The notes under the pieces: model-generated
What the model saw: only the letters and a program-made list of their open reading frames with translations
Databases searched by the model: none
What the model was told of the DNA's origin: nothing
Shown: piece by piece, positions 29,462-37,440 of the stretch
Numbering within the stretch: the first letter of the stretch is position 1
Layout of the letters: each line of letters begins with the position of its first letter
From: Methylotenera sp.
Lineage (GTDB): Bacteria > Pseudomonadota > Gammaproteobacteria > Burkholderiales > Methylophilaceae
Direction: 5' to 3'
Length of the DNA: 64,000 nt
Assembly: GCA_014378845.1 (NCBI GenBank)
Contig: JACMNB010000059.1
Coordinates: forward strand, 46,047 to 110,046
Made by a program: the position numbers and the translations under genes

Positions 29462-30103
29462 TTACATCACGCCATATTGTTGGCGATACGCTTGAATGTT
29501 AAGCAAATTCTGTGCCATATCTTGTTGATTAGTAACGTATTGTAATAAATCGCCCAAGTTGGCGATGGCGCAAACGGGTATTTGATTGCTTTGCACTACC
29601 TCTTGTACGGCTGAGAGTTCGCCTAAACCTTTTTCTTGCCGATCAAGCGCAATCGCCACGCCGCAAGCCGTAGCGCCGTGCTGCTTAATAAGCGCAACCG
29701 ACTCGCGCACCGATGTGCCTGCAGAAATGACGTCGTCGATGATGAGTACGCGGCCGCTTAAAGCCGAGCCTACTATCATGCCGCCTTCACCGTGGTCTTT
29801 GGCCTCTTTACGGTTGTACGCGTATGGCACATTGTGACCATTTTTGGCAAGTGCGATGGCAATACTGGCTACTAAAGTGATGCCTTTATAGGCAGGCCCA
29901 AACAGCATATCGTAAGCAATGCCTGATTTTTGGATGCTTTCGGCGTAAAATTCGCCCAGTTTAAGTAAGCTTAAGCCGTCGTTAAACAGCCCAGCATTAA
30001 AAAAATACGGGCTTAAGCGGCCAGCTTTGGTTTTAAATTCGCCAAATTTGAGTACATTTTTTTTAACGGAAAAGGCGATAAAGTCTTGACTTAAGTTTTG
30101 CAT
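29462..30103 (-). CDS. pyrE: Orotate phosphoribosyltransferase
   Basis: It converts orotate and PRPP to OMP in pyrimidine synthesis. The PRPP-binding motif VLIIDDVISAGTSVRES is intact. The N-terminal part KTKAGRLSPYFFNAGLF and the loop AYNRKEAKDHGEGG are as expected for the family. 213 aa. It is divergent from the exonuclease III gene. Confidence 0.97.
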   Translation of the reverse strand: MQNLSQDFIAFSVKKNVLKFGEFKTKAGRLSPYFFNAGLFNDGLSLLKLGEFYAESIQKSGIAYDMLFGPAYKGITLVASIAIALAKNGHNVPYAYNRKEAKDHGEGGMIVGSALSGRVLIIDDVISAGTSVRESVALIKQHGATACGVAIALDRQEKGLGELSAVQEVVQSNQIPVCAIANLGDLLQYVTNQQDMAQNLLNIQAYRQQYGVM

Positions 30104-30126
30104 AACAATTTACATTGGAACAAGAT

Positions 30127-30912
30127 ATGCGCATTATAACTGCGAATTTAAACGGAATACGCTCGGCCGCGAATAAGGGTTTTTTTAGTTGGCTGCAAAC
30201 TACTAATGCTGACGTAGTTTGTTTGCAAGAAGTGAAAGCGCAAGCCGCGGATATGACGGCTGAAATGCTGGCTCCCGCTGGGTTCTATGGCCATTTTCAT
30301 TATGCCCAAAAGAAGGGTTACAGCGGCGTAGGCATCTACTCAAAAGCTAAGCCAGACCTAGTAATTGAGGGATTAGGCCATTTAAATAACGATATGGCGG
30401 ATATTGACAGCGAAGGCCGTTATATTGAGGCTCAATTTGGCAACTTGAGCGTGATTTCACTTTACTTGCCCAGCGGTTCAAGCGGAGAGGAGCGTCAAGC
30501 GTTTAAATTTAGTGTATTAAAACGCATTATGCCGCACCTGGAGGCCCTAAAAGCCAGTGGGCGCGAGGTGGTGGTGTGCGGCGACGTGAATATTGCGCAT
30601 CAAGAAATTGATTTAAAAAACTACAAAGGTAATAAAAAAAACTCAGGCTTTTTGCCAGAAGAGCGCGCATGGTTAAGTGATTTGGTCAGTCGAGTGGGCT
30701 GGGTAGATGTGTATCGCAGTTTGCATCCTGCCACCACCGACGAATGCTACACCTGGTGGAGCAACCGCGGCGCGGCGTATGAAAAAAACGTGGGTTGGCG
30801 CTTAGATTATCAAATTGCCACACCAGAATTGGCCCAAAAAGCCATTGCGTCAACTATTTATAAGCTTGAGCGTTTTAGTGATCATGCGCCATTTATTGTG
30901 GATTATCAATAA
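30127..30912 (+). CDS. xth: Exodeoxyribonuclease III
   Basis: An AP endonuclease / 3'-5' exonuclease of the ExoIII family for base-excision repair. Motifs in order are MRIITANLNGIRSA, VVCLQEVKAQ (metal Glu), VCGDVNIAHQEIDLKN (Asp/Asn) and FSDHAPFIVDY (catalytic Asp-His). The start is ATG 30127, preceded by GGAA, rather than the TTG at 30115. 261 aa. It is a single gene divergent from pyrE. Confidence 0.95.
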   Translation: MRIITANLNGIRSAANKGFFSWLQTTNADVVCLQEVKAQAADMTAEMLAPAGFYGHFHYAQKKGYSGVGIYSKAKPDLVIEGLGHLNNDMADIDSEGRYIEAQFGNLSVISLYLPSGSSGEERQAFKFSVLKRIMPHLEALKASGREVVVCGDVNIAHQEIDLKNYKGNKKNSGFLPEERAWLSDLVSRVGWVDVYRSLHPATTDECYTWWSNRGAAYEKNVGWRLDYQIATPELAQKAIASTIYKLERFSDHAPFIVDYQ

Positions 30913-30924
30913 GTTGGGTTAAAC

Positions 30925-32043
30925 TTGGTGTTTGTTAATGCTAGGCGCCTATTAAACTCTAAACGGCTACCAACACTAAGCTGTTTACTAAGAAAGCCTA
31001 TTTTGCCTCACAACAATTGTCTTAATCAAACCGTTATCACGCTATCTCTTTCACTAGCATTGGCTGCAAACACGGCGGTTGCGGCAGCAGACTTGGCCGC
31101 TCAAAGTCATGCCACAAACATAGAAAATAACAATGACAGCATGGTGCCGTCAGTCATAAGCGATGCGGTGTCTGATGTGGATATGCAATTGCGCTTAGCG
31201 GCAAAATCTAATACAGAGGTATGCGCCGCTGATATTTGCCTGCAAAATCAAGCATTTAATACGCGTGTGCAACAACTTGGCGCCCAATTAAGTGAGGCTG
31301 CTTATGCGCAATACCCCACTTTAAAAAAACGTGCGCCAAACTTTGTATTTAGTGTGGCAGAAAAAAAAGAGGCGGGCAGCGCATCGAACGCGCGCGGCAA
31401 AGTGGTTATTTTTCGCGGTTTGCAAGCGTTTGCGCTAACCGATGATGCGTTAAGCTTTGTAATGGGGCGCGAAATGGCGCACGTCATTGGCAAGCATCAC
31501 AATAAAAACACGTCTACCAAGCTGATTATTTCGGCATTGGCGACGATATTATTTCCGGCGGTGGGAATCATTGGCGCGTCGTCGGCTGCCACACAAGCCA
31601 CCACCGCTACCACATTACTTACCAGCGCGGCTTCTACCGCCACTTCCCTCTTGGGAAGCGAAGTCGCTTTGGCCAAAATGAAGCCCAGCCAATTAGTTGA
31701 GGCAGATGAAATCGCGTTAAAAGTACTGAATCAATTGTCAATCAATGCAGCACTAAACTCATCACAAAACTCAACCCAGTGGAACTTGCGCGAAACCGCC
31801 AGCGTGCTGCAATTGGATGAGGCAGAAATAACAGCAAATTCAGCAAGTAAAAATTGGCTGCAAGATTTACAAACTAGCCAAGCGTATTTGCAACAATTGG
31901 TCAATGTAGAAGATAACGCAGTGGTTGCGCTTGAAACAGAGACATTGCAATTAGACGTAGCTGAAGCCGACTTAATTAACCAAGATCATGTTGTGAGTAG
32001 TTTGCCCGTAGCAGGCAATCACAAACTTGAAGCTGCAAAATAA
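30925..32043 (+). CDS. M48-like metallopeptidase family protein with altered HExxH
   Basis: A probable exported protein. An N-terminal hydrophobic stretch (VITLSLSLALAANTAVAAA) looks like a signal peptide preceded by a long basic n-region. The start is uncertain, since only TTG/GTG codons are available near 30925. The M48-like core has VVIFRGLQAFALTDDALSFVMG and then REMAHVIGKHH (about residue 182), where the first zinc histidine of HExxH is Arg. A membrane-like glycine/alanine segment and LVEADEIALKVL (the ExxxD region) follow. From memory, a betaproteobacterial subfamily carries REMGH here, so loss of the first His may be family-wide. Peptidase activity is therefore doubtful. It precedes the bufferin locus by ~150 bp. 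Confidence 0.7.
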   Translation: MVFVNARRLLNSKRLPTLSCLLRKPILPHNNCLNQTVITLSLSLALAANTAVAAADLAAQSHATNIENNNDSMVPSVISDAVSDVDMQLRLAAKSNTEVCAADICLQNQAFNTRVQQLGAQLSEAAYAQYPTLKKRAPNFVFSVAEKKEAGSASNARGKVVIFRGLQAFALTDDALSFVMGREMAHVIGKHHNKNTSTKLIISALATILFPAVGIIGASSAATQATTATTLLTSAASTATSLLGSEVALAKMKPSQLVEADEIALKVLNQLSINAALNSSQNSTQWNLRETASVLQLDEAEITANSASKNWLQDLQTSQAYLQQLVNVEDNAVVALETETLQLDVAEADLINQDHVVSSLPVAGNHKLEAAK

Positions 32044-32105
32044 ACCTTTTCAAAAATTCTCGCATTAATATTTAAATAACTTGTAAGGCAGTGCAATCTC
32101 GCGCG

Positions 32106-32140
32106 ACTAAACTTTGTAACTAGTAATCATTAGGTTTAGT
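32106..32140. promoter_or_regulatory. Inverted repeat upstream of the bufferin precursor gene
   Basis: ACTAAAC and GTTTAGT form a 7-bp inverted repeat with a 21-bp spacer, nested with GTAAC/GTTAC-like half sites. It lies 50-85 bp before the precursor start and could be an operator or promoter element. No regulator is encoded nearby, so this is only a candidate. Confidence 0.3.
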
Positions 32141-32191
32141 TACTCGTTGGCAATTAGCCCAAATATCAACAAAATTTCGAGAGGATTTAAA

Positions 32192-32506
32192 ATGACAATT
32201 GAAACATCAACACTTATTAATCGTACGACTCTGGCTAATCGCGCAGTTCTGGGTAAAGGCGCAATGCTGGCAATTGGCGCGGCAGCCCTTATTTTAACGG
32301 GCTGCGCCACCTCTAAACCCATGGATAAAATGGATAAAAGTGCGTCTGGCGAAATGGTACATTGCGCGGGCGTAAATTCATGTAAAGGCACTAGCGATTG
32401 CAAAACAGCCGAAAATGCTTGTAAAGGCCAAAACGCATGTAAAGGCCACGGCTTTTTGGGCATGACAGCTGCTGACTGTACTGCAAAACACGGTACTATT
32501 ATCTAA
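32192..32506 (+). CDS. bufA: BufA2-like bufferin-type metallophore precursor, possibly a lipoprotein
   Basis: A 104-residue precursor peptide. The start is ATG 32192 because GAGG stands 7 bp before it; the ORF-track start at 32147 is rejected. An N-terminal export signal ends with LILTGC (Cys38), which fits a lipobox. The mature part has six further cysteines at 58, 64, 70, 77, 83 and 96 in repeated C-x-G-x-N-x-C-K-G units, ending ADCTAKHGTII. Known family biology: DUF692 (MNIO) enzymes convert such cysteines into copper-binding thiooxazole-type groups in bufferins, which sequester copper in the periplasm. The partner enzyme BufB and BufC follow. The family name is recognised from the motif, not a search. 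Confidence 0.8.
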   Translation: MTIETSTLINRTTLANRAVLGKGAMLAIGAAALILTGCATSKPMDKMDKSASGEMVHCAGVNSCKGTSDCKTAENACKGQNACKGHGFLGMTAADCTAKHGTII

Positions 32507-32570
32507 CGCTTGCTTTTAATACTGGGTATTGAGTACTTGGTATTTAATTTTTTAGGTTGTTTTGCTGTAT

Positions 32571-32610
32571 AAAAAGCATGTTAATTGTAAGCATTAGCAT
32601 GCTTTTTTTG
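32571..32610 (+). terminator. Strong hairpin with T-run between bufA and bufB
   Basis: AAAAAGCATGTTAAT and ATTAGCATGCTTTTT pair over about 15 bp (one G-U) around a short loop, followed by a run of T. It can act as a terminator or partial attenuator after the precursor gene, letting precursor mRNA exceed that of the modifying enzymes. Confidence 0.85.
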
Positions 32611-32633
32611 TTTTAATCACTTAAGCTAACGCA

Positions 32634-33551
32634 ATGCCACTTTATCAGCCGCAAGCGCAACCACAAGCGCAACCACATGCGCAACCACCGCAAAAAATGT
32701 CATGGTTGACCTCACCGCACTTGGGCTTTGGCTTAGGGTTACGCACTGAGCATTACCATCCAATTTTAGACACCAAACCAAAGGTTGATTGGTTTGAGGT
32801 GTTAAGCGAAAATTATATGGTGCCTGGCGGTAAGCCCTTGTATTTTTTGGATAAAATTCGCGAAAATTATCCAGTTGTCATGCACGGCGTTTCTCTTTCT
32901 ATTGGATCTACCACTCCGTTTGACCAAGCATATTTAAAAGAGTTAAAAGCATTGGCCGATAGAATTGAGCCCGCTTGGATTTCTGATCATTTGTGCTGGA
33001 CAGGTGTGCATGGCCAAAATATGCACGATTTATTGCCGCTGCCCTATACAGAAGAAACCGCTAAACATGTTGCCGAGCGAGTGAAAATTGTCCAAGATTT
33101 TCTCGGTCGCCGTATTTTGCTAGAAAATGTTTCTAGCTACGCCAGCTATGTGGATTCCACCATGACCGAGTGGGAATTTATCACTGAAATTGCCAATGCG
33201 GCGGATTGTTTACTGCTGCTGGACGTGAACAATATTTATGTGAGTAGTTTTAATCACCAATTTGACGCTAAAACCTTTATTGACGGCGTGCCTGCAAACC
33301 GCATTCAGCAAATTCACTTGGCTGGCCATCACAATCATGGCGATTACATTATTGATACGCACGATGCGCCTGTTATCGAGTCCGTTTGGCAATTGTACGA
33401 ATACGCGATATACCAATTTGGCGCGGTTTCTACCATGATTGAGCGCGATGATAATATTCCAGAGCTTGCGGTTTTAGTGCAAGAGCTTGAAATTGCTAGA
33501 AGTGTTGCCTGTAAGGCAATAGCCATGCGGTCTGCAGAGCAGGTTCCATGA
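32634..33551 (+). CDS. bufB: BufB-like DUF692 (MNIO) peptide-modifying enzyme
   Basis: A multinuclear non-haem iron oxygenase with a TIM-barrel fold that modifies cysteines of the precursor peptide. Likely iron ligands are visible in VVMHGVSLSIG (His), ISDHLCW (Asp/His), LLENVSSY (Glu/Asn), LLLDVNNIYV (Asp/Asn), IHLAGHHNHGDY (His), DTHDAPV and MIERDDNIP (Glu). The start is uncertain. ATG 32634 adds a Gln-Pro-Ala repeat made by a 12-bp tandem array. ATG 32697 (MSWLTSPHLGFGLGLR) matches the usual family start better, though neither has a clear ribosome site. It overlaps bufC by ATGA. Confidence 0.9.
   Translation: MPLYQPQAQPQAQPHAQPPQKMSWLTSPHLGFGLGLRTEHYHPILDTKPKVDWFEVLSENYMVPGGKPLYFLDKIRENYPVVMHGVSLSIGSTTPFDQAYLKELKALADRIEPAWISDHLCWTGVHGQNMHDLLPLPYTEETAKHVAERVKIVQDFLGRRILLENVSSYASYVDSTMTEWEFITEIANAADCLLLLDVNNIYVSSFNHQFDAKTFIDGVPANRIQQIHLAGHHNHGDYIIDTHDAPVIESVWQLYEYAIYQFGAVSTMIERDDNIPELAVLVQELEIARSVACKAIAMRSAEQVP
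32649..32696 (+). repeat. 12-bp tandem repeat at the bufB start
   Basis: Four 12-bp units (CCGCAAGCGCAA, CCACAAGCGCAA, CCACATGCGCAA, CCACCGCAAAAA) run up to the base before ATG 32697. If translated they give a Pro-Gln-Ala-Gln repeat; otherwise they form the 5' leader of bufB. Confidence 0.8.
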
Positions 33552-34318
33552 GGCATTTATCTGAATTACAAGCCGATTTTCAAGCCTATTTGTTGAGCGA
33601 TGCACAAGGCGCAAGCTTTATTAATGCCATCGTTAACGACGCAAAAGTAGGCGCAACAAAACGGCTTAGCATTTATGCCGATGCCTACCATTTGCGCATA
33701 ATCGAGGCGCTGGCGACGGCTTACCCTAAGTTGCACAGCCTGTTGGGCGATGATTTTTTCGACAGCACGGCGCGCAGTTATATTAAGTGTTATCCGTCCA
33801 CTTATCGCAATATGCGCTGGGTTGGCGGCGAAATGGCTGCGTATCTACAAGCCACGCTACCGCAACATCCTATTGGCAGCGAAATGGCGCAATTTGAATG
33901 GGCGCTGGGGATTGCGTTTGATGCAGAAGACGCGTCAATAGTTAACTTGTCAGATTTAGCCAAAATTCCGGCAGAGGATTGGGCTGCGCTAACGTTTATA
34001 TTGCACCCAAGCGCACATTTATTGCCTCTGCAATGGAACGTGGTGCAAATTTGGAACGCGCTTAATATTGAGGAAACGCCGCCAACCGCAGTTCAAACTA
34101 AGGCGCCATGCTTGGTTTGGCGCAAAGATTTAAACGCGCATTTTAGAAGTTTAGATGCCGCGGAATATGCGGGTCTGCAATCAATTATTGCAGGCGCAAG
34201 CTTTGGCGCGCTGTGTGAAATATTGCAAGATAATGCCAGTGAAGCAGATGCAAGCATGCAAGCAGCCCAATATTTATCGGGCTGGTTGCATGAAGGTTTG
34301 ATTTCTAAAACGGCTTAA
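33548..34318 (+). CDS. bufC: BufC/HvfC-like DUF2063 partner protein
   Basis: A 256-residue protein with the DUF2063 N-terminal domain. It starts LSELQADFQAYLLSDAQG and has the typical RLSIYADAYHLRIIEALATAYPKLHSLLGDDFF helix pair, followed by a second domain. In DUF692 systems this protein delivers the precursor to the MNIO enzyme and forms a complex with it. It is translationally coupled to bufB (ATGA overlap). No BufD/DoxX membrane protein follows; the next gene is convergent. Confidence 0.9.
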   Translation: MRHLSELQADFQAYLLSDAQGASFINAIVNDAKVGATKRLSIYADAYHLRIIEALATAYPKLHSLLGDDFFDSTARSYIKCYPSTYRNMRWVGGEMAAYLQATLPQHPIGSEMAQFEWALGIAFDAEDASIVNLSDLAKIPAEDWAALTFILHPSAHLLPLQWNVVQIWNALNIEETPPTAVQTKAPCLVWRKDLNAHFRSLDAAEYAGLQSIIAGASFGALCEILQDNASEADASMQAAQYLSGWLHEGLISKTA

Positions 34319-34378
34319 GATTTGACCAAGATTTGACCAAGATTTGCCTAGAATTTGCCTGTGTTTCGTCTAGATTTA
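34317..34378. repeat. 11-bp tandem array filling the bufC/DUF1223 gap
   Basis: Units AAGATTTGACC, AAGATTTGACC, AAGATTTGCCT, AGAATTTGCCT, GTGTTTCGTCT and a partial AGATTTAG follow one another. The array begins in the bufC TAA stop and ends in the convergent DUF1223 stop, so it is the whole intergenic spacer. Confidence 0.85.
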
Positions 34379-35143
34379 GTTTTTGCAAAAAGGTAGCGCT
34401 AAGCTTTGTAAAATCTCACCTGTTTGGCTGTTTTGCACAAACACCACCGCGCCGCCATCGCGGTTTTTCCATTCTGGTTTAAGCGTAAAACTTTTGCTAA
34501 AAGTATTTTGATTACTCATTTGGTACGCCCCAAAAAACTCGCGGACCACGTAATCATGCTTTAAGGTGCTGCCGCTATTTTCACCTGCTTTAACTTGGCT
34601 GACTAATTTATTTTCGTAAAGCGCAATAAATATATCACTGTTTTTGGCATCAGCTGGCTTAACTGCTTGAGCGCTGGCTTGCAAGGTAATGTCACCGCCC
34701 GCTTCAGTCACCGCGTTTAGCGTTAAGTTAGCACGCGATGCAACATTTTGGCTGCTTGCAATCTGCTCTCTTAAACGTGAATTATCCCAGCCTTTAAAAT
34801 CGCGGCCGTTCATCACAAATTGCGGCGTATACACAAAGCCTGCACCGCCAAATGCCGCAGTTTTGCGTTGGCGGTCGCTATATTCCGACTTAGAAAAACG
34901 GTCTTTCCAACCTATGTAATCCCAATAATCCACATGAAAAGCCAGCGGCGTGACTTTGTCGGCTTTAATGCCACTCATCCATCTATCGGCAGGCGGGCAG
35001 CTGCTACAACCTTCCGATGTATACAGCTCTAGTAAAGGCACAGTAACAAGCCAGCTTTTGGCCGAACATTCTGCGGCATAGGCAGGCTGCAAGGCGCATA
35101 GAATAAGGCTGGTGGCGATGCTGGTTTTAGTGATAATTGACAT
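34376..35143 (-). CDS. DUF1223 secreted thioredoxin-fold protein
   Basis: A 255-residue protein exported by a signal peptide (ALQPAYA|AE). The DUF1223 core begins LLELYTSEGCSSCPPADRWM, which carries a CSSC redox-type motif, followed by FHVDYWDYIGWKDRFS and VYTPQFVMNGRDFKGW, all conserved in the family. The fold resembles thioredoxin; the biochemical role is not settled. Because it faces the bufferin locus, a link to periplasmic cysteine or copper chemistry is conceivable but only inferred. Confidence 0.88.
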   Translation of the reverse strand: MSIITKTSIATSLILCALQPAYAAECSAKSWLVTVPLLELYTSEGCSSCPPADRWMSGIKADKVTPLAFHVDYWDYIGWKDRFSKSEYSDRQRKTAAFGGAGFVYTPQFVMNGRDFKGWDNSRLREQIASSQNVASRANLTLNAVTEAGGDITLQASAQAVKPADAKNSDIFIALYENKLVSQVKAGENSGSTLKHDYVVREFFGAYQMSNQNTFSKSFTLKPEWKNRDGGAVVFVQNSQTGEILQSLALPFCKN

Positions 35144-35453
35144 GACCTTCTCCTTGAATATTAGAGTTTAGTCGTATGAGTTGCTAAAGCCTTACAAAAT
35201 ACTTCTGTCCTAAAATTTTTGAATCGCGGGCATGAATCCAGTTTAGTTGAAAATAGAATCGCTATTAAAACTTCGATAAACTTTCAAAAAACATAATCCA
35301 TCATTCTGCGCATAGCGACGAATCTAATACAAAACATCAAACCGTTCGCCCTGAGCTTATCGAAGGGTCGTTGTTCATGGTTCAACAAGTTCACCACGAA
35401 TGGCTTTCTTAGTTCAAAAAACTGGATTTTTTCGCTGTGCTGAGAAAGACGGA
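35144..35453. other. Noncoding gap with degenerate repeats
   Basis: About 310 bp between the divergent DUF1223 start and the AmpG-like stop. I see no ORF with a ribosome site. It holds an imperfect CATTCTGCGCATAGCGACGAATC half-repeat near 35303 and a CCCTTCGAC-type inverted pair (next entry). A CTCCTT ribosome site (minus strand GGAGA) for DUF1223 lies at about 35151. Confidence 0.6.
35342..35402. repeat. CCCTTCGACAAGCTCAGGG-type inverted repeat pair
   Basis: CCGTTCGCCCTGAGCTTATCG and GGTTCAACAAGTTCACCACG face each other; they match the pair at 13913-13987 in opposite order and with a few mismatches, so this copy is older or diverged. Confidence 0.75.
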
Positions 35454-36779
35454 CTAGAGTGATTGTTCGTTTTCTTTAATGGTGTTCCAAGGCGCGACTT
35501 TCATCAGCAACAACATGCCTGGAATCGCTAACGCAAAGCACATCAGAAAAAAATGAACCCAGCCTAAATTTTCTACCAAAAAGCCAGTTGCCGCATTGGC
35601 AAACGTGCGCGGCACAGCGGCTAAACTGGTGAATAGTGCAAATTGCGTAGCGGTGTAAAGCGGGTGCGTGGTTTGCGCAATATAGGCTACAAAAGCCGCC
35701 GTGCCTAGGCCTACGCCAAGTGCCTCAATACCGATTACCACCGCCAGCCACACCAATCTTTTCTGCAAGGTTAAGTCAACACCATAAAGGTGGAACTCAA
35801 AAAATGATTTAAACAGCTCTGGGTCGAGCGCCGCTTTGGCTAACCATGCAAAGCCTAAAATCGCCACCATTTGCACCGCACCAAAAATCCACAGCGCGCG
35901 ATTAATGCCAATTTTAAACATCCACACACCGCCCAACAAGCCGCCAATCACGCTTGGCCACAGCCCAGCATTTTTGGCGATTAAGCCAATCTCGGTTTTG
36001 CTGAATCCCATGTCTAAGTAAAAAGGCGTTGCCAACGCAGTTGCCATGCTGTCGCCCAATTTATATAAGAAAATAAACGCCAAAATCAGCAGCGCGGTTT
36101 GCACGCCGTTGCGGTGAATAAACTCGTTAAAAGGCTCTACCACCGCCGCTTTAAGCGTTTTAGGGCGGCCATCTTTAAGCGCAGGTTCTTTCACAAAAAT
36201 CGTCATCAAAATACCAGGAATCATAAACAGTGCGGTGATGATAAACACACTGCTCCACGCCATGTGGTCTGCCAAAATAAGTGAAAGTGAGCCGGGAATT
36301 AAACCTGCGATTTTGTACGCATTGACATGCACCGCATTGCCCAGCCCAAGCTCAGCGTCAATTAGCAGTTCTCGCCGATACGCGTCTAACACAATATCTT
36401 GGCTGGCACTAAAAAACGCGACCACGGTGGCTAAATAAGCGATTGTCCAAATATCTAACTTAGGATTAAAGGCGCCAAAAACGGGGATAGAAAGCAACAA
36501 TAACACTTGCGAAATAAGCAGCCAACCGCGTCTGCGCCCAAGCGCAGGAATATAGCGATCAAAAAACGGCGCCCACAAAAACTTCCAAGTAAATGGCAAG
36601 TTAATCAGCGCAAATAGGCCGATGGCTTTGAGATTCACGCCCTCGCTGCGCAACCAAGCTGGCAACAAACTGACCAAAATATACAGCGGCAGTCCCGAGC
36701 TAAAACCCGTGAAAATGCAGATGAGCATTTTTTTGGTTAAGAGCGATTGCCAGATAGAGGGTTTTGCAGTGGTTTCCAA
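35454..36779 (-). CDS. ampG: AmpG-family muropeptide permease (MFS)
   Basis: A 441-residue integral membrane protein with about 12 helices. The N terminus MLICIFTGFSSGLPLYILVSLLPAWLRSEG and the following LPFTWKFLWAPFFDRYIP are typical of AmpG transporters. These import anhydro-muropeptides for wall recycling and can influence beta-lactamase induction. It is 5 bp downstream of metW on the same strand, a neighbourhood seen in other betaproteobacteria. Confidence 0.9.
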   Translation of the reverse strand: METTAKPSIWQSLLTKKMLICIFTGFSSGLPLYILVSLLPAWLRSEGVNLKAIGLFALINLPFTWKFLWAPFFDRYIPALGRRRGWLLISQVLLLLSIPVFGAFNPKLDIWTIAYLATVVAFFSASQDIVLDAYRRELLIDAELGLGNAVHVNAYKIAGLIPGSLSLILADHMAWSSVFIITALFMIPGILMTIFVKEPALKDGRPKTLKAAVVEPFNEFIHRNGVQTALLILAFIFLYKLGDSMATALATPFYLDMGFSKTEIGLIAKNAGLWPSVIGGLLGGVWMFKIGINRALWIFGAVQMVAILGFAWLAKAALDPELFKSFFEFHLYGVDLTLQKRLVWLAVVIGIEALGVGLGTAAFVAYIAQTTHPLYTATQFALFTSLAAVPRTFANAATGFLVENLGWVHFFLMCFALAIPGMLLLMKVAPWNTIKENEQSL

Positions 36780-36784
36780 AATAA

Positions 36785-37426
36785 TTAGCTGACTTTTAAC
36801 CGATACATCGCCAAATTTCCCATTAAATTTGGCATAAAACTGACCTCATTGCCTTCGGTGATTACTTTACGCTCAATCACGCTAATATTGTGATTTTTAC
36901 AAAATTGGTCGAAGTCGTTGATGGTACAAAGGTGCACATTTGGCGTGTCAAACCATTGGAAAGGCAGGTCTTTTGACACGGGCATGTGGCCGCCGCTGGC
37001 AATTTGTATGCGGTTACGCCAATAGCCAAAATTAGGGAAAGTCACAATCACTTCGCGCCCAACGCGTAGCATTTCTTGCACAATTTCTTCAGTATTGTGC
37101 ATGGCTTGCAAGGTTTGCGAGAGGATGACGGTGTCGAACGATTGGTCTTCAAAGCCCGACAGGCCTGCTTCTAAGTCCATTTGGATGACGTTAGTACCGT
37201 TTTGCATACAAGCCAGCCAGTTTGCATCGTCTTTTTCAACGCCGTAGCCTTTAGTATCTAAGCTGCTGCGCAAAAATTGCAATAATGTGCCGTCGCCACA
37301 GCCTAAATCGAGGACTTTGCTGCCGAAGCCAACCCAGCCTGCGATGATGGCGAAGTCTTGGCGGTATTTGGTGATTAAATTAATTTTATTTGTAGAATTT
37401 ACATTATTTTGAGTTGTATTTGTCAT
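36785..37426 (-). CDS. metW: Methionine biosynthesis protein MetW
   Basis: A class I SAM-dependent methyltransferase-like protein (213 aa) with VLDLGCGDGTLLQFL as motif I and TVILSQTLQAMHNTEEIVQEMLRVG typical of MetW. From family knowledge it acts with MetX in homoserine acetylation and methionine synthesis. It lies downstream of metX, separated by a repeat pair of about 110 bp. Confidence 0.93.
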   Translation of the reverse strand: MTNTTQNNVNSTNKINLITKYRQDFAIIAGWVGFGSKVLDLGCGDGTLLQFLRSSLDTKGYGVEKDDANWLACMQNGTNVIQMDLEAGLSGFEDQSFDTVILSQTLQAMHNTEEIVQEMLRVGREVIVTFPNFGYWRNRIQIASGGHMPVSKDLPFQWFDTPNVHLCTINDFDQFCKNHNISVIERKVITEGNEVSFMPNLMGNLAMYRLKVS

Positions 37427-37440
37427 GTTTACACCCTACA

